Part shown: piece after piece, positions 1-11,692 of the stretch
Layout: each line of letters opens with the position of its first letter
How positions within the stretch are numbered: position 1 is the stretch's first letter
Made by a program: the position numbers and the translations under genes
Notes under the pieces: generated by a model
Databases searched by the model: none
What the model was told of the DNA's origin: nothing
What the model saw: the letters and a program-made list of their open reading frames with translations, nothing else
Source: Viridothelium virens
Taxonomy: Eukaryota; Ascomycota; Dothideomycetes; Trypetheliales; Trypetheliaceae
DNA: 64,000 nucleotides
Reading direction: 5' to 3'
Assembly: GCA_010094025.1 (NCBI GenBank)
Contig: ML991783.1
Span: 372,001 to 436,000 of the forward strand

Positions 1-956
1 TTTCATTCCCATCCCTTCCCCTTCGCTCCCTTCATCCACTCCACTCCATCCTCCCCTTCTCCCTCCAAGCCTGGGTGGATTGCTACCACATTCATCCACC
101 GATCTCCCTCTTTCTCCCTGACAGGGCGAAGGCGTTCCCCCTTGCCGGCTGTGAACACCTTGTGCGCAGGCACCAAGCCCCGTTCATTATCCGCCGCTGC
201 CGACTGAACCCTCAATCCCTCGGCTGTCAGTACACCCTCACCTTTTCGACACCTCGACCATTCCTCTCATCGTCGACGTTCATTGCCAATCCTCACAGGC
301 GATGCTATACCCTCATCAGTCGTCGTGTTGAACTGAGTGAATGCGCATCACGCCGCCTCCCTTTCCCTGCCGGAGATCCATTGGGCCGCGCAACGAGGTT
401 GCAGAAAGAGTCTACTTTGCAGACGCACACAGCACTCGATCTTTTCTAACCTCGCGCGCGAGACGTATCTATTCACTTAGCCGCGTCTCACTGGCAGAAT
501 TTTCGCCTTGGTTGCAGCTCTAAGTTGGCAGTGCCAATCAAGAAACTGGCCAAACCTTAATGAAGGGAGCATCACTGATGGCTTGATTCACACCATCGGC
601 CTCCAAATCTCCGCCTGGCAAACGACTCACATCGCCACAACCCTCCTACTTTGGCTCTCACCGACCTGCTTTTCATTCTCGATACTCAACTTCCGCGGCA
701 CGCCACGATTGGTTCACGACCTCCAAACAGCATCTTCGCCTAGCAGTCCTCCTATTCGAAACAGACCTCCCTTGACTACAAATCTGGCATCCTGCTTTGC
801 ATGGTGACGCGCTGAGGACTCCATCTTGTGCGGTGCTTCGCCGAACTCTGGGCTCACCGAGAACAAGAGGAACGGATCGGCCAACGATTTTCTTGTCACC
901 CAAGTCGGCTGATCTAGTAGTCCAGCTTCTTGTGGCATTCTTTCGCTGGGTAAGAG
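1..956. other. 5' flank, pyrimidine-rich, no supported gene
   Basis: The first kilobase is C/T-rich, as is usual for fungal promoters and 5' untranslated regions. Open frames here are short, overlap on both strands and show no domain or splice logic. It most likely holds the promoter and leader of the cyclin gene that follows. Confidence 0.5.
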
Positions 957-2395
957 ATGCCCTCTTCTGCCCCACGCGCAGCAATGTCAGGTCAACCTTC
1001 TCCTGCACCGTCTGAATTTGTGCCCTACAATGCCACCAACACCAACGGTCCCATAGGCCAGCCTCAGTTCCAGCCATCTACCTTTCCTACGTCTTTCAGC
1101 GCCGCTGGTTCGGAAGGAGGTGGATATGGAACTGTCGATCGCTTCAATCATGGTTCCGCGCTTCATCATCAACTGGGCATCCGCGAAAAGTTCCATGACG
1201 CTGCTCACTTCAATGACGAGTCCAACAGGCTTGCCCCGCTGACCGGCTATCACGAGCCCATGGGCGCTCCGCTGTTGCCACCCATGCAAATAGTTGGGCG
1301 GGCTTCGGGTGATGCTGGACCTCAGGTTCATGGCCTTCCAGAGCAGCGCCCACAATCCGACCAGGAGCTGAATGAAGAGAGCGCTGCTGGTGGAGTTTCG
1401 CCAGTCCTTGACTATGAGATGGCAACTATGGTGACATATGTGACTGAAATGGCCCAGAAACTGTACGTCTGTGTTCGCCCCCAACATATCAATTTCGTAA
1501 TGTTGACATGCCTTGTAGGATCAATCCCGCTGCACCTTCGTCAGCCTCGTTCGAGAATTGGGTTCGCCAAGTATTGGTAGCCACTAGATTGCCGTCTGCA
1601 ACGATCTCGATGGCTTTCTTCTACCTCGCCGTCCGCATGAGTAGGATGGACAAATCACAGCACGACCTTACCGATCAAGCGCAGCTCTACAGGCTAGTCA
1701 TCGTGGCTTTTATGCTGGGTAGTAAGTTTCTCGACGACAACACCTTCATCAACAAATCCTGGGCCCAGGTGAGCAAGATCGACGTCCACGAACTGAGTAC
1801 TCTTGAACGGGAATGGCTTCGGGACATCGTCTGGACTCTTCACTGCGACCCTCACGCCGAGAACGGCTACAATGTGTGGCGTGATCACTGGAAGACATAT
1901 GAGAAGGAGCTGGAGGCCCAAAAAGCATTATGGGCGCGGTGGCCGCTATACAATGCCCCTGTCCAACAGGCGCAATTAATGGACAGGGCTTGGCCCAATC
2001 CATCTTTGCATGCTCAACGATCAGGTAACTCGTCTTTCTCTGACTACGGAAACGCAATTTCCCAGCCGCTGTACCCGGCCAACAGCCTCGATCCCTGGTA
2101 TCGTCGTTCTGAAAACCCTCCTTCGTCAACCATGTCTATGGGCTCTACGGGTCCTGAGCAATATGGTGGACCTAGTGTATGGGGTCCCCCTGGTTCTCGA
2201 TACGGTGCTTCCCGATGGCCACAAGTTCAGTCTCAGCAAAACCGTGCCTACTCTCAATCGGCGTCTACGAATTATTCCCACCTGAATTCCTGGTTCGGCC
2301 ACAGAAGTGGTTACAACAGTATGTACAGCTCTTCCAGACAGCCGATTTCCTATTTTGGCAATCCTGGGTATCGTATGCAGAGCGTCATGGGTTAG
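957..2395 (+). CDS. Clg1/Pho80-like cyclin (partner of a Pho85-type kinase)
   Basis: Two exons, 957-1462 and 1519-2395, are joined in phase across a 56-nt intron (donor GTACGT, acceptor TTGTAG), giving about 460 residues. The N-terminal 165 residues are low-complexity. A cyclin box follows at roughly residues 165-280, starting in exon 1 near YVTEMAQKL and running through FENWVRQVL, SATISMAFFYLAVRM, LVIVAFMLGSKFLDD and LSTLEREWLRDIVW. This is the pattern of fungal Clg1-type cyclins that activate Pho85-family kinases. The tail is rich in Ser, Tyr, Gly and Pro. A second ATG at 984 is also possible. A further 3' exon at 2767-3131 is a candidate and is described separately. The cyclin assignment is firm; the specific partner kinase is inferred from the family. 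Confidence 0.8.
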
Positions 2396-2766
2396 CTTCC
2401 AGCAGAAGCTTTAGGCGCGATCGTGAATCCGGTTTGGGGCAATGCTTCAGCGAGGGAAGCCTTGCTGAGGCATGATTACTACATTCACATCATCACGACG
2501 AGGCTTTGAGTCTCGAGAAAACCATTTACCCTCCCGAAGGGCCTTTCTTGCATCGAGGAAAAAAAGTCATCGCTTTATATTAATCTCTCCGTTTCGTACC
2601 TTTCTCGGGCCAGCCAGGAGGAGCTTTGCGGCCGCTCGGGTCGCTATTCATCGGCCAGTCCAACGACCAAACCCGTCTCATTTCTACGCCGCAGATTCTA
2701 CGATACGTTGCTATTGTTTTGGGTACCGATAGACGAGAGATACTAACGTTTTCCTTTTCTTTTTAG

Positions 2767-3131
2767 ATCCTAAGCGCCGCTCCAAGTGGACGAAAAATTC
2801 CAGGTCTGGTGTTTCAGGAGTCCACAAAAAATCTGGCTTTGTTTCGCGCTCTAAGCGAAGTGGATGTGGTTCTGGGGGTCAGGGAGGTTATCGCAAGCGT
2901 CGGAAGTCTCGTCGCAATGCTTACGGCAGCTATGGCAGTCACGCGGATCTTTACCGCTCTGATTGTGGAGGTCATCAATGGCTTTCGCAGCTGGTACCGT
3001 GTTTGCAAGCACCCTCGCAATGGCTATGGCAGCAGGTGCCGTGTCTCCTAGTGCCCTCGCAATGGCTATGGCAACAGGTGCCGTACTTACAAGCGCCCTC
3101 GCAATGGCCATGGGGTCATTGGAAGAAATGA
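2767..3131 (+). other. Possible extra 3' exon of the cyclin gene, or decayed coding tail
   Basis: A strong 3' splice signal (ACTAAC at about 2742, a T-rich tract, TTTTTAG ending at 2766) precedes a 120-codon open frame that begins KRRSKW and is rich in Arg, Lys, Gly and Ser. A GTTAGC donor at 2391 in the last codons of the cyclin would join it in frame and remove the stop at 2393. Its second half runs into a 42-bp tandem repeat, where the Arg/Gly-like reading moves to the next frame, suggesting decay. It could equally be a 3'-UTR exon. Confidence 0.3.
2977..3113 (+). repeat. 42-bp tandem repeat (minisatellite)
   Basis: Two full 42-bp units (3012-3053 and 3054-3095) are flanked by a 35-bp partial unit at 2977 and a shorter partial unit from 3096. 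The shared core is CCCTCGCAATGGCTATGGCA. Because 42 is a multiple of three, each frame reads as a 14-residue repeat: one gives an Ala/Met-rich peptide, another RPRNGYG-like units. Confidence 0.8.
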
Positions 3132-4908
3132 GACTACCGCTAGATAGGGGGATGAGTTTTCTGATCATCTGATTTTTCTCAATTTGTTTACCTGTCGGGT
3201 TTATGTTACATTGCGACTACCATTTGCTGCTTCTTGCTCTTGCACTTCCTTCTCATTTCTGCATCTTTGGGGTTCAGGAGGCTTTGGCGACACTTGTTTC
3301 TTCATCAATATTTCACATTAGCACGGGAAACTCCAAGGGACAGGCGTCAAAACATCATGGATGGATTAGTTGTTTCACAATTGTAATTCTTGGGGGCTTG
3401 CACTACGTTTCTTTATTTTCTTCATTCGTTGGGATTCCCCGATTAGACTTTGCTTTTTCATGTCTACAAGCATTTACGAGCATGGCGATGATATTGAGCT
3501 TTTTGAGATGGATGCATTTGGCAGTACTCTAACTCGGAATTATGCCATGAGCATTGCGGAGCGCTAGATATCTACTTATCACAAATCAAAGTTATTGTGA
3601 TAGGGATTATTCTTGTCTTCGCGTGTTTTGTAGTCCTACCCCACATACAAAGGGGTTGTCGCGGCATTGATCCCACTTTTGTCCTTATAATATATATGTC
3701 TGGTCAAGACAAGATCCCTCTACGAAAGATGCCTTTTCTTGTAGGTCGTACAGACGTCAGTGCGTGTACACATTTCATCCTGGTCTCTGGCTTCAATTGC
3801 AAACACGATGAAAAAGATGACGTATCCTGGTCCCTATGGATTGTTTCAATTGCCCTGAGATCTCCCCGTTGTAGCCCTCTTTTCGTCAACGTTTTGTAGA
3901 TCACGGTGCACTACGGAGTATTGTTCAACTTTTTGATCGTGGAAGCCAGTCAAGGCCACATAGTTGGGCTGTTGCTAAGCAAATTAACTTTTGGGGATCC
4001 TTCGACGCCGGCAATTACCTTTGGAATTTCAAGATGTTGTACTCGCAGTGATTTGATAGGTATCCTCTAAAACGATCGAACATTGGATTTGAAGAGATTA
4101 CCGTATGCACGTATAACCTTAATATTTACTCGATATTATACAGAAATTTCCTTGATGAATCTTCAGAAAAGATGAGAAAAGAATGTAAATTCGAGTAGAC
4201 AATCGTATAGGAAAGGGTGTTGAAGTAAAGCTTCACCACGTTTTAACTACCTTTAATTGATCCAAATACGGGCCTCGAAATCCGCAAATTGTTAAACTCA
4301 TCACTCAGGTTCAGATGTCCAGATGCAGATGACCTGGTGCCACTGAGCGCCTAGTCTGCCTTGTGTGATTTTGTCCACGTGCATCGAAGCGCTTTATGAA
4401 ATTCTATCGGACATCTGCTATGAGTGTAGGGAGTACAGTGCAAGGATTCACCATTAATTTCCAGACGCGATGGGCGATCATTGCAAGTAGTATTGCGATC
4501 ATCTGATATCGCTTGATTGAGGTACCTTGTTCAAGTAGGATCCTTGGAGCGCGTTATCAAAAGCAAGATCAAAGACTGTGGGGTTTGCGTCTTTTTACAA
4601 GCTGGTGGTGGTGATGGTAAGTGTATGCCGTTGCTGGGCCCAGCCACATATTTTGGTGGCTGGGGACCAGGGTGCGCCACTTTCAGGTGCCCTTCCCAAC
4701 CACCCTACAACCACCTCAATTCAGCATCATGACGGTTACGTCCAGCCATTACGAAGCCCTGTAGGCTGGGAGATAAGTTCATAAAACTACCATGACTGTC
4801 CGGGTAAGTGCAGCTTTCCTTCTTCACAATCATAACAAACTCCAACAAACAAAGGCCGTAATCCACGAACAAACACCTTCTCTTACTTCTACGTCAAAAC
4901 ACTCTACG
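3132..4908. other. Intergenic, no supported gene
   Basis: About 1.8 kb without a convincing gene. Open frames are short and lack splice-compatible partners. The stretch just upstream of 4909 probably contains the promoter of the secreted-protein gene; an ATAAGTTCATAAAA element lies near 4773. An upstream ATG at 4792 is in frame with that gene, but it would put non-hydrophobic sequence ahead of the signal peptide. Confidence 0.4.
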
Positions 4909-5910
4909 ATGCACACAGTAACATCTGTTGTGTGTCTCATACTTTTCTTTTCTGCATCAGTTCGAGCGCTGCCATTTGCGGAGCAGAAGCGTCAAGCACC
5001 AGCGTACTCAGTCGTGCCTGTTGATGGCGGAGCGTCGACAGAACTGCCCAGCACCATTGTGCAAACTCTTCCCGCCAGCACTCAAACGATAGTGTCGACA
5101 TCGATTGTAACAGAGTCCGAATCAGAATCCACGATTCTAGTCACCTCGATAACAACTGCTTCACCATCGACCGAGACAGTGGAAACTACGATCACCACTG
5201 AAGCATCTGAGCCTATTCCAACTGTGCCAGGCTTCACCTACTCGGCGACGGAGACTTCGGTCTCCTCTTTAACTGCAACTGCAACTGACTCGTACACAAC
5301 GTCGTCGATTGTTTATTCAACTGTCACTGAGTCTCCGGCTCCATCAACTACGCAATATTACGACGATGGACTCTGGCACACTTTCTATCCTGTGAAGACT
5401 TTCGCAACACCCTCTGCCTGGAGTGGCACGGTGACGATGGAGAAGCGAGCTGGAACAAATTGGACAGGCTATGCTACTGCGACTCCAGTGTATGCAAAGC
5501 GCGCCGCTACTGGTTATGCTGCTTATGAGGCTGCCAGCCCTGCAGTGCCCACATATGTCAAACGTGCTGCTGCTGGATATGCTCGTCCCGATTCCCGTGC
5601 CTCTGCCATCGGAAAGCGTGGATATGCTGCGCCAACGCTTGCCGCTCGAGTTGTCGCTACCCCACAGTCGTCATCCTTGCCTCTGCTGCAGAAGTACGAG
5701 AATGGAAAGTGGGAGATCATGTACAGCAAGCCTGTCAATGATACATCTGCATTGCCTGTGCGTAGGTCTGCAGCTACCTATAACAGTGCACCACAAGAGA
5801 CTGAAGAGACTTCGCCCTTTATTCCGGCTGTGCCTGTCTCATCGAAGCCTTACCACGTCGTGAGCTATGACTCTCCAAGCTATAACGTTACCAAGCCATG
5901 GAGCTCATGA
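4909..5910 (+). CDS. Secreted Ser/Thr-rich protein with repeated Kex2 sites
   Basis: A single exon of 333 residues. A signal peptide is clear at residues 1-20 (MHTVTSVVCLILFFSASVRA). A Lys-Arg site follows at 27-28, then a Ser/Thr-rich, probably O-glycosylated stretch to about residue 150. The central part has Lys-Arg at 179-180, 197-198, 218-219 and 236-237, with the motif GYA recurring after or between the sites, and Arg-Arg at 285-286. Kexin (Kex2) cleaves after KR, so secretion should release several short Ala/Tyr-rich peptides. Two related DG/NG-x-W segments (YYDDGLWHTFY and KYENGKWEIMY) flank the repeat block. I do not recognise a named family. It fits the class of fungal Kex2-processed repeat proteins, which includes wall proteins, pheromone-like peptides and RiPP precursors. 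The start at 4909 was chosen because it places the signal peptide at the N-terminus. Confidence 0.75.
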   Translation: MHTVTSVVCLILFFSASVRALPFAEQKRQAPAYSVVPVDGGASTELPSTIVQTLPASTQTIVSTSIVTESESESTILVTSITTASPSTETVETTITTEASEPIPTVPGFTYSATETSVSSLTATATDSYTTSSIVYSTVTESPAPSTTQYYDDGLWHTFYPVKTFATPSAWSGTVTMEKRAGTNWTGYATATPVYAKRAATGYAAYEAASPAVPTYVKRAAAGYARPDSRASAIGKRGYAAPTLAARVVATPQSSSLPLLQKYENGKWEIMYSKPVNDTSALPVRRSAATYNSAPQETEETSPFIPAVPVSSKPYHVVSYDSPSYNVTKPWSS

Positions 5911-6330
5911 TGAATGGAAACGAACCAATGATGTAGCGCGGACGACGACAAGAAATTGCATTCATGAAGATAATTTGGGATGGATAATGGTTTCTACATG
6001 TACTTCAGCGAATGCTTGGGTTAAACGGTCATTAGAGGGAATTTGCATGGGATGGAGTTAAAATAATGATCAGAACTTGGGATCAACACGATAGAATATT
6101 TTTACTGTCATAGACTTCTAATGCTTAAAATACAAAACTTTCGGCTGCCTCTCTCACACACACTCCAATTCTCGAAAATTTCTGATAATTGTCGTATGGA
6201 TAGTTCTCGGTCGTGAGGTTTTGTCCTGAGTGCATCACTGCCCCACGGTTCCCGCGGTGTTCAGCGTGCTCTTGAGCCACTTCTCTTCCTGGCCGCACCA
6301 CCGCGAAAGCATTGAAGCACTACTCTCGCA
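5911..6330. other. Intergenic, promoter of VPS35
   Basis: 420 bp with no gene. It contains the 3' end of the secreted-protein transcript and the upstream region of VPS35. No specific element could be assigned. Confidence 0.4.
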
Positions 6331-9294
6331 ATGTCGTCGCCGACGCCCGGAGAAGATCAGTCTCGCCTTCTTGAAGATGCCCTGGCTGTCGTGCGCCAGC
6401 AAAGCAGTCTGATGCGGCGGAACCTAGAGACACCAGGCAAGCTTATGGATGCGCTCAAATGCAGGTACGGCGGCGCCAGGACTCACTGAAAGGCAATTAA
6501 GCAGATAGCACGCTGACGACTCTTCTATCTAGTTCTACACTAGTATCGGAGCTTCGTACAAGCAGTCTGGGACCAAAGCAATATTATGAACTGTATATGT
6601 CTGTTTTCGATGCCCTTCGTCATTTATCCGTATATTTGCGCGACAGCCACCCGACGAACCACCTAGCAGACCTCTACGAACTTGTACAATATGCCGGCAA
6701 TATCGTCCCTCGCCTTTATCTCATGATCACGGTTGGCACAGTCTACATGGCGATCGAAGACGCTCCTGTCAAGGAGATAATGAAAGACATGATGGAGATG
6801 AGTCGAGGAGTACAACACCCTGTCCGAGGGCTGTTTCTCAGATACTACCTCTCCGGACAGGCAAGAGACCACTTACCCACGGGGAGGGGCGACGGACCAG
6901 AGGGCAATTTGCAAGACTCAATAAGCTTTGTACTGACAAATTTCGTGGAGATGAATAAGCTTTGGGTCCGGTTGCAGCATCAGGGACACTCGCGAGAGAG
7001 AGAGCAGAGGAGCAAAGAAAGACAAGAGTTGCAATTGCTTGTTGGAAGTAACTTGGTTCGACTGAGTCAGCTTGTAGATCTGGAGACCTACAAGACTGTG
7101 ATACTGGCACCACTGCTTGAACAGGTAGTCCAATGTAGGGACGTCTTGGCTCAGGAATACTTGCTTGAAGGTGGGAGACAACAAACCCTAATTTGAATGG
7201 TGTGCTAATTTCGGGTTCAGTTATCACCCAAGTATTTCCAGACGAATACCATCTCCACACTTTGGATCAATTCCTCTCAGCTACCGCTCGACTCAATCCA
7301 CAGGTCAACACGAAAGCAATTGTCATCGGACTTATGGATCGACTTTCGGCCTACGCCGCGCGGGAGGCGGAAGCCGAAACGCCTGAGGAAAAGGTTAAGA
7401 ATGAGGAGGATGCTACAGTGAAGCTCTTGGAGCGGCTGAAAATACAAAAGGAAGAGAAAGAAGCCAAATCGAAAGCTGCAGAGCAAACGAATGGTGAAGC
7501 GGAGGATGGAGAATCACATAATGAACCACCATCAGAGCCAACACCTGCAGAAACAGAGCCATCAGCCGCCACAGACGGAGCGACTGAAGTCAATGGGGCT
7601 GCGAGTAAAAGACGCAGCATTCCCGAGAATGTCAAGCTGTTCGAGATATTCCACGAGCAAGTCATAAGCTTAGTAAAGATGCAAAGATTACCGATCCAGG
7701 ATATTACTGCTCTTCTTGTGTCACTAGCAAATCTTGCCTTGTAAGTACCCATGAAGCCCGATCCTTCCGTCTTCAATTACTAATGACTTCAGAAACATCT
7801 ACCCTGAACGCCTCGATTACGTCGACCAAGTTTTCTCGTTCGCTAATGAGAAGGTCTCACAATTTGCTAATAGTGCCGACCTGCATTCCCAAGCTTCTCA
7901 GACAAATCTTCTCAATTTAATACTTGCCCCTGTTCGATCCTATGTTTCTCTTTTCACAGCAATGGCGCTGCCAAACTTCACCTCTCTTTTGCACTCTCAA
8001 ACCTACCCAACTCGGCGAGCGGTCGCAGGCGAGATCTCGAAGAGTATACTACGTAATCAGACAGAAATCTCAACACCAGAAAACCTTGAGGGCGTCTTGG
8101 AAATATTGAAAGTTTTGATTAAGGAGGGTACTCAGCAACAAGGTGGCTATCCGGGAGGACCTGCAAGTAGGAGAGTGGTGGAGACCGAGGAAACAATAGA
8201 AGAGCAAGGGTGGCTTGCGCGGATTGTGCATCTCATCAAAAGCTCCGACAACGAAACCCAATTCAAGGTATGCTCAGCGACTACAAGTCGGGCGTGTTTA
8301 AGCTTATCAATATATCCAGCTCCTTCAGACTGCTCGCCGCGCATTAGCGGACGGCAACGAACGTATCAGATACACCAGCCCGGCTCTTGTCACGTCCTCG
8401 CTCCGTCTTGCTCGTCGGTACAAAGCTCGTGAACACTTTGACAACACAGACTATGCCTCGGCATCTTCTTCCCTCTTTAAATTCATTCACTCGCTCCTAT
8501 CATCCCTATATACACGAGTCCCGAATAGCGCCGACCTCTCCCTCCGTCTTTTCATCTCAGCAGGTTCAATTGCAGATCAATGTAATCTTGAAGAAGTCGC
8601 CTACGAGTTTTTTGCGCAGGCTTTTACTGTGTACGAAGAAGCAATCAGCGATTCAAGAGCCCAGTTTCAGGCTGTCTGTTGCATTGCAGGTGCTCTACAT
8701 GGCACGCGAAACTTTGGAAGGGAAAACTACGATACCTTGATCACGAAAGCGGCACTGCACGGCAGCAAGCTGTTGAAGAAGCCGGACCAGTGTCGTGCTG
8801 TCTACTTGGCGAGTCATCTTTGGTGGGGAAGGGACAGGAGGGAGGAGGAAGAGCCAAAAGAGGAAGAAGCAAAAGAGGTGAGTTGAGCCCTGAGATTGCG
8901 CTTGCTCGCGCGCTGACCATATGCAGCCATACCGGGATGGCAAGCGCGTCCTGGAATGCCTGCAACGTGCATTGCGAGTCGCAGATGCCTGTATGGATAC
9001 AGCGGTATCAGTCGAGCTCTTTGTCGAGATTTTGAATCGCTACGTGTACTACTTTGACCAGGAAAATGAAGCGGTTAGTCAAACCGTCACTCTAGCCGTG
9101 GATTTGAGGGGTTAGAGACTAACAGAAGCCAGGTCACGACGAAATATCTTAACGGTCTCATTGAACTCATTCATTCCAACCTCAATACCAACGAGAACGC
9201 AGGTGCACTCGATAATCCGCGCCGGCATTTCGACCGAACATTGGAGTACATAGCTTCAAGAGAGTATGAAGGGGTTGAAACGAAACCCAAGTAA
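6331..9294 (+). CDS. VPS35: Vacuolar protein sorting-associated protein 35 (retromer core)
   Basis: Seven exons join in phase: 6331-6464, 6533-7170, 7221-7740, 7793-8267, 8320-8877, 8927-9073 and 9133-9294, giving about 877 residues, normal for fungal VPS35. VPS35 is the alpha-solenoid scaffold of the retromer, which returns sorting receptors such as Vps10 from endosomes to the Golgi. The N-terminal half contains the conserved block around [23 protein letters not shown] and [12 protein letters not shown], the part that binds Vps26 and Rab7. Further family blocks are [19 protein letters not shown], the segment [15 protein letters not shown], and the C-terminal helical repeats that bind Vps29. 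Between residues of about 310 and 400 there is a long charged and Ala/Glu-rich insert, a variable linker. The intron boundaries all follow the fungal consensus and restore the family alignment exactly. Confidence 0.95.
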
Positions 9295-9815
9295 ATGCCA
9301 CATGGTAATTTCATTCACACCCCTGTGCTATGCTTCTTGGACTGGTCGAGACATCTCATGCTTGTTTTTCAGACCCCCTGTACATTTATTTGTTCTCTGT
9401 TAGAGTCCAGTTCTGCTTGCAAAAGGCAATTTGAGCGAATCGCCGTTTTCTGCATCAGTCACTAGTCGAAATTATTTCCATCCATCCATTCTAACAGGCC
9501 TCATTCACCGCCCTGACGTCAGGCGGCAGAACTCGGTTCTCCATCCCCTACCCCACATCTGAGGAGAGCTTTAGGGAACGAGGGGCGAGCCTCTCTGGAC
9601 CGCTAATACCTAAATGATTTGAGTTACGAAGAGCAAGTCTGTCTAAGCCAAGCTTTGAGTTAAATTAGACAAGCCTCTGGCGTAACTTTGAACTATATAT
9701 CTTCATTGGCCCGTCGTCTCCGCATCGGCTTCTATCTTCATGATTGAATTGCCTCCTTCCCCTCAAGACTTCTGACATATCAGGATTCTGGCTGACATTT
9801 AAATACGACGCAAGG
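9295..9815. other. Intergenic between VPS35 and the dehydrogenase gene
   Basis: 520 bp with no gene. It separates two genes on the same strand, so it holds the VPS35 3' end and the promoter of the next gene. No distinct element was recognised. Confidence 0.4.
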
Positions 9816-11692
9816 ATGGCTTCGAACGCAGTGAATGGTGGAAGCCATACCGTCCCTTTCACCGTACGGTACTCTCAAAAGCTAGATACTTGTTCCCCTT
9901 ATCTGACTGAATCGCCTCTAGCTCAAAGATCGGTCACTCCTCCATCAACAATCCTATGTGAATGGGAACTGGGTGGAATCCAAATCCGGCAAACGCTTTG
10001 ATATCATCGGTACGCTCGCGCTATCTTCACCTTTTCCACGCTCATCTTCTAGGCCTCTCTGCTAATTGAGTATCTAGATCCTGGCAGCGGCAAACCCTTC
10101 GCATCGTGTCCCATTAATGACGTTGCGGACGCCGAATCCGCACTCCAGAGCTCATACGATGCATTCCAAGTGTACAAGAAATGGACACCCAGACAGCGAG
10201 CACAGACACTCATGAAATGGCATGAGCTATGTGTGGCAGCAAAGGAAGATCTCGGTTTGTCCGACTCCCTCATTATCCCCTTTTCCATTTCCCAATCTCC
10301 CCAGTAAATTATATTTCTATTTATGCCATTCCCATCCTGCGTCTAACACTCTCCCCCCCTTCCAGCCCAAATCGTCACCTACGAAACCGGCAAACCCATC
10401 TATGAAGCCCTTGGCGAGCTGGACTACGCTCTCGGCTTCACCTGGTGGTTCTCCGGCGAAGCAGACCGCATCCAAGGCAGCGTGTTCGCGCCCTCCGCCC
10501 CCAACCGGCGCATCCTCACCATCAAGCAACCCATCGGCGTCGCCGTCGCCCTCGTCCCCTGGAACTTCCCTATCGCGATGGTGCTGCGCAAAGCCGGCGC
10601 GGCGCTCGCGGCGGGGTGCACCATGCTGGTGAAGCCCAGCCCGGAGACGCCACTCAGCGTGCTGGCGCTCGCCGACCTCGCCAGCCGCGCCGGCTTCCCG
10701 CCGGGTGCGCTGAACGTCCTCACCACCGATCTGGACGCGACGCCGCGGCTCAGCGAGTCGCTGTGCACGCATCGCTTGACGGCGAAGGTCAGCTTCACGG
10801 GGAGCACGGGCGTCGGCCGCCTCGTCGCTAAGCACTGCGCTGTTTCGGGCCCGAAGAAGTGCACGCTCGAGCTCGGTGGTAATTGTCCGTTTGTCGTGTT
10901 TGACGATGCGGATTTGGAGAAGGCGCTTGCGCAGCTGATGGCGCTGAAGTGGCGCCATGCGGGGCAGGCGTGTATTACGGCGAATCGAGTGTATGTGCAG
11001 CGAGGCGTGCTGCAGAAGTTCGAGCAGATGCTTGTCGCGAAGACGAAGGGGCTGAAGGTTGGGCATGGCGCGACGGATGGGACGGCGATGGGGCCATTGA
11101 CGACAGATCGTGGGGTGGAGAAGGTGGCAAAGCAGGTCGATGATGCGAGGTCCCGTGGCGCACGTATCCTCATGGGCGGCAACAAAGGGACAGGTGCAGA
11201 TGGGGACGCCAAGACCGCGAATGGATACTTTTACGAGCCGACGGTCATCAGCGACACCAGACCAGACATGCTGGTGAGTCGGGAGGAGACCTTCGGTCCG
11301 TTGTGCGCGCTGTATGCGTTCGATAGCGAGGAGGAAGCGACTAGTTGGGCCAATGATACGAGTATGGGGCTCGCAAGTTATGTCTTTACGCAGGATGTGG
11401 ATCGGTTGTGGAGGATGTTTGAGAATCTGGAGGCGGGCATGATTGGCTTGAATACTGGTAAGCCCTCTTCCCTTCATTTTTGCTTTCCTGCCTCTCGTTC
11501 CTCTCCCGGCTAGCATCGACGTGTGAGTTCTCAAGCGAGCTAATTGGGAATGTAGGGAACCAATCTGCAGCTGAGAGCCCATTTGGTGGTATTAAGGATT
11601 CGGGGTATGGGAAGGAGTCTGGGAAAGATGTTGCGGTATCCGAGTACCTAGTCACGAAGACCGGGACATTGACTTTGGGCGGGCATTTCTGA
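9816..11692 (+). CDS. Succinate-semialdehyde dehydrogenase (aldehyde dehydrogenase superfamily)
   Basis: Five exons join in phase: 9816-9863, 9922-10009, 10078-10254, 10366-11457 and 11556-11692, giving about 513 residues. The enzyme oxidises succinate semialdehyde to succinate with NAD(P)+, the last step of the GABA shunt. Visible motifs are VPWNFPIAM (with the conserved Asn at about 171), the cofactor-binding VKPSPETP, FTGSTGVG, the general-base Glu in LELGGN (about 273) and the nucleophilic Cys in GQACITANR (about 307). The C-terminus has SPFGGIKDSGYGKE, which is characteristic of this subfamily. There is no clear mitochondrial presequence, so a cytosolic enzyme is likely. Exon 4 is strikingly GC-rich at third positions compared with its neighbours. 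Related aldehyde dehydrogenases of other specificity cannot be excluded. Confidence 0.88.

Noticed and set aside
10317-11582. 421-codon minus-strand open frame
   Set aside because: It is antisense to the dehydrogenase exons and exists only because of GC-rich third positions. Its composition (Arg, His, Gln-rich) and lack of domains support a shadow.
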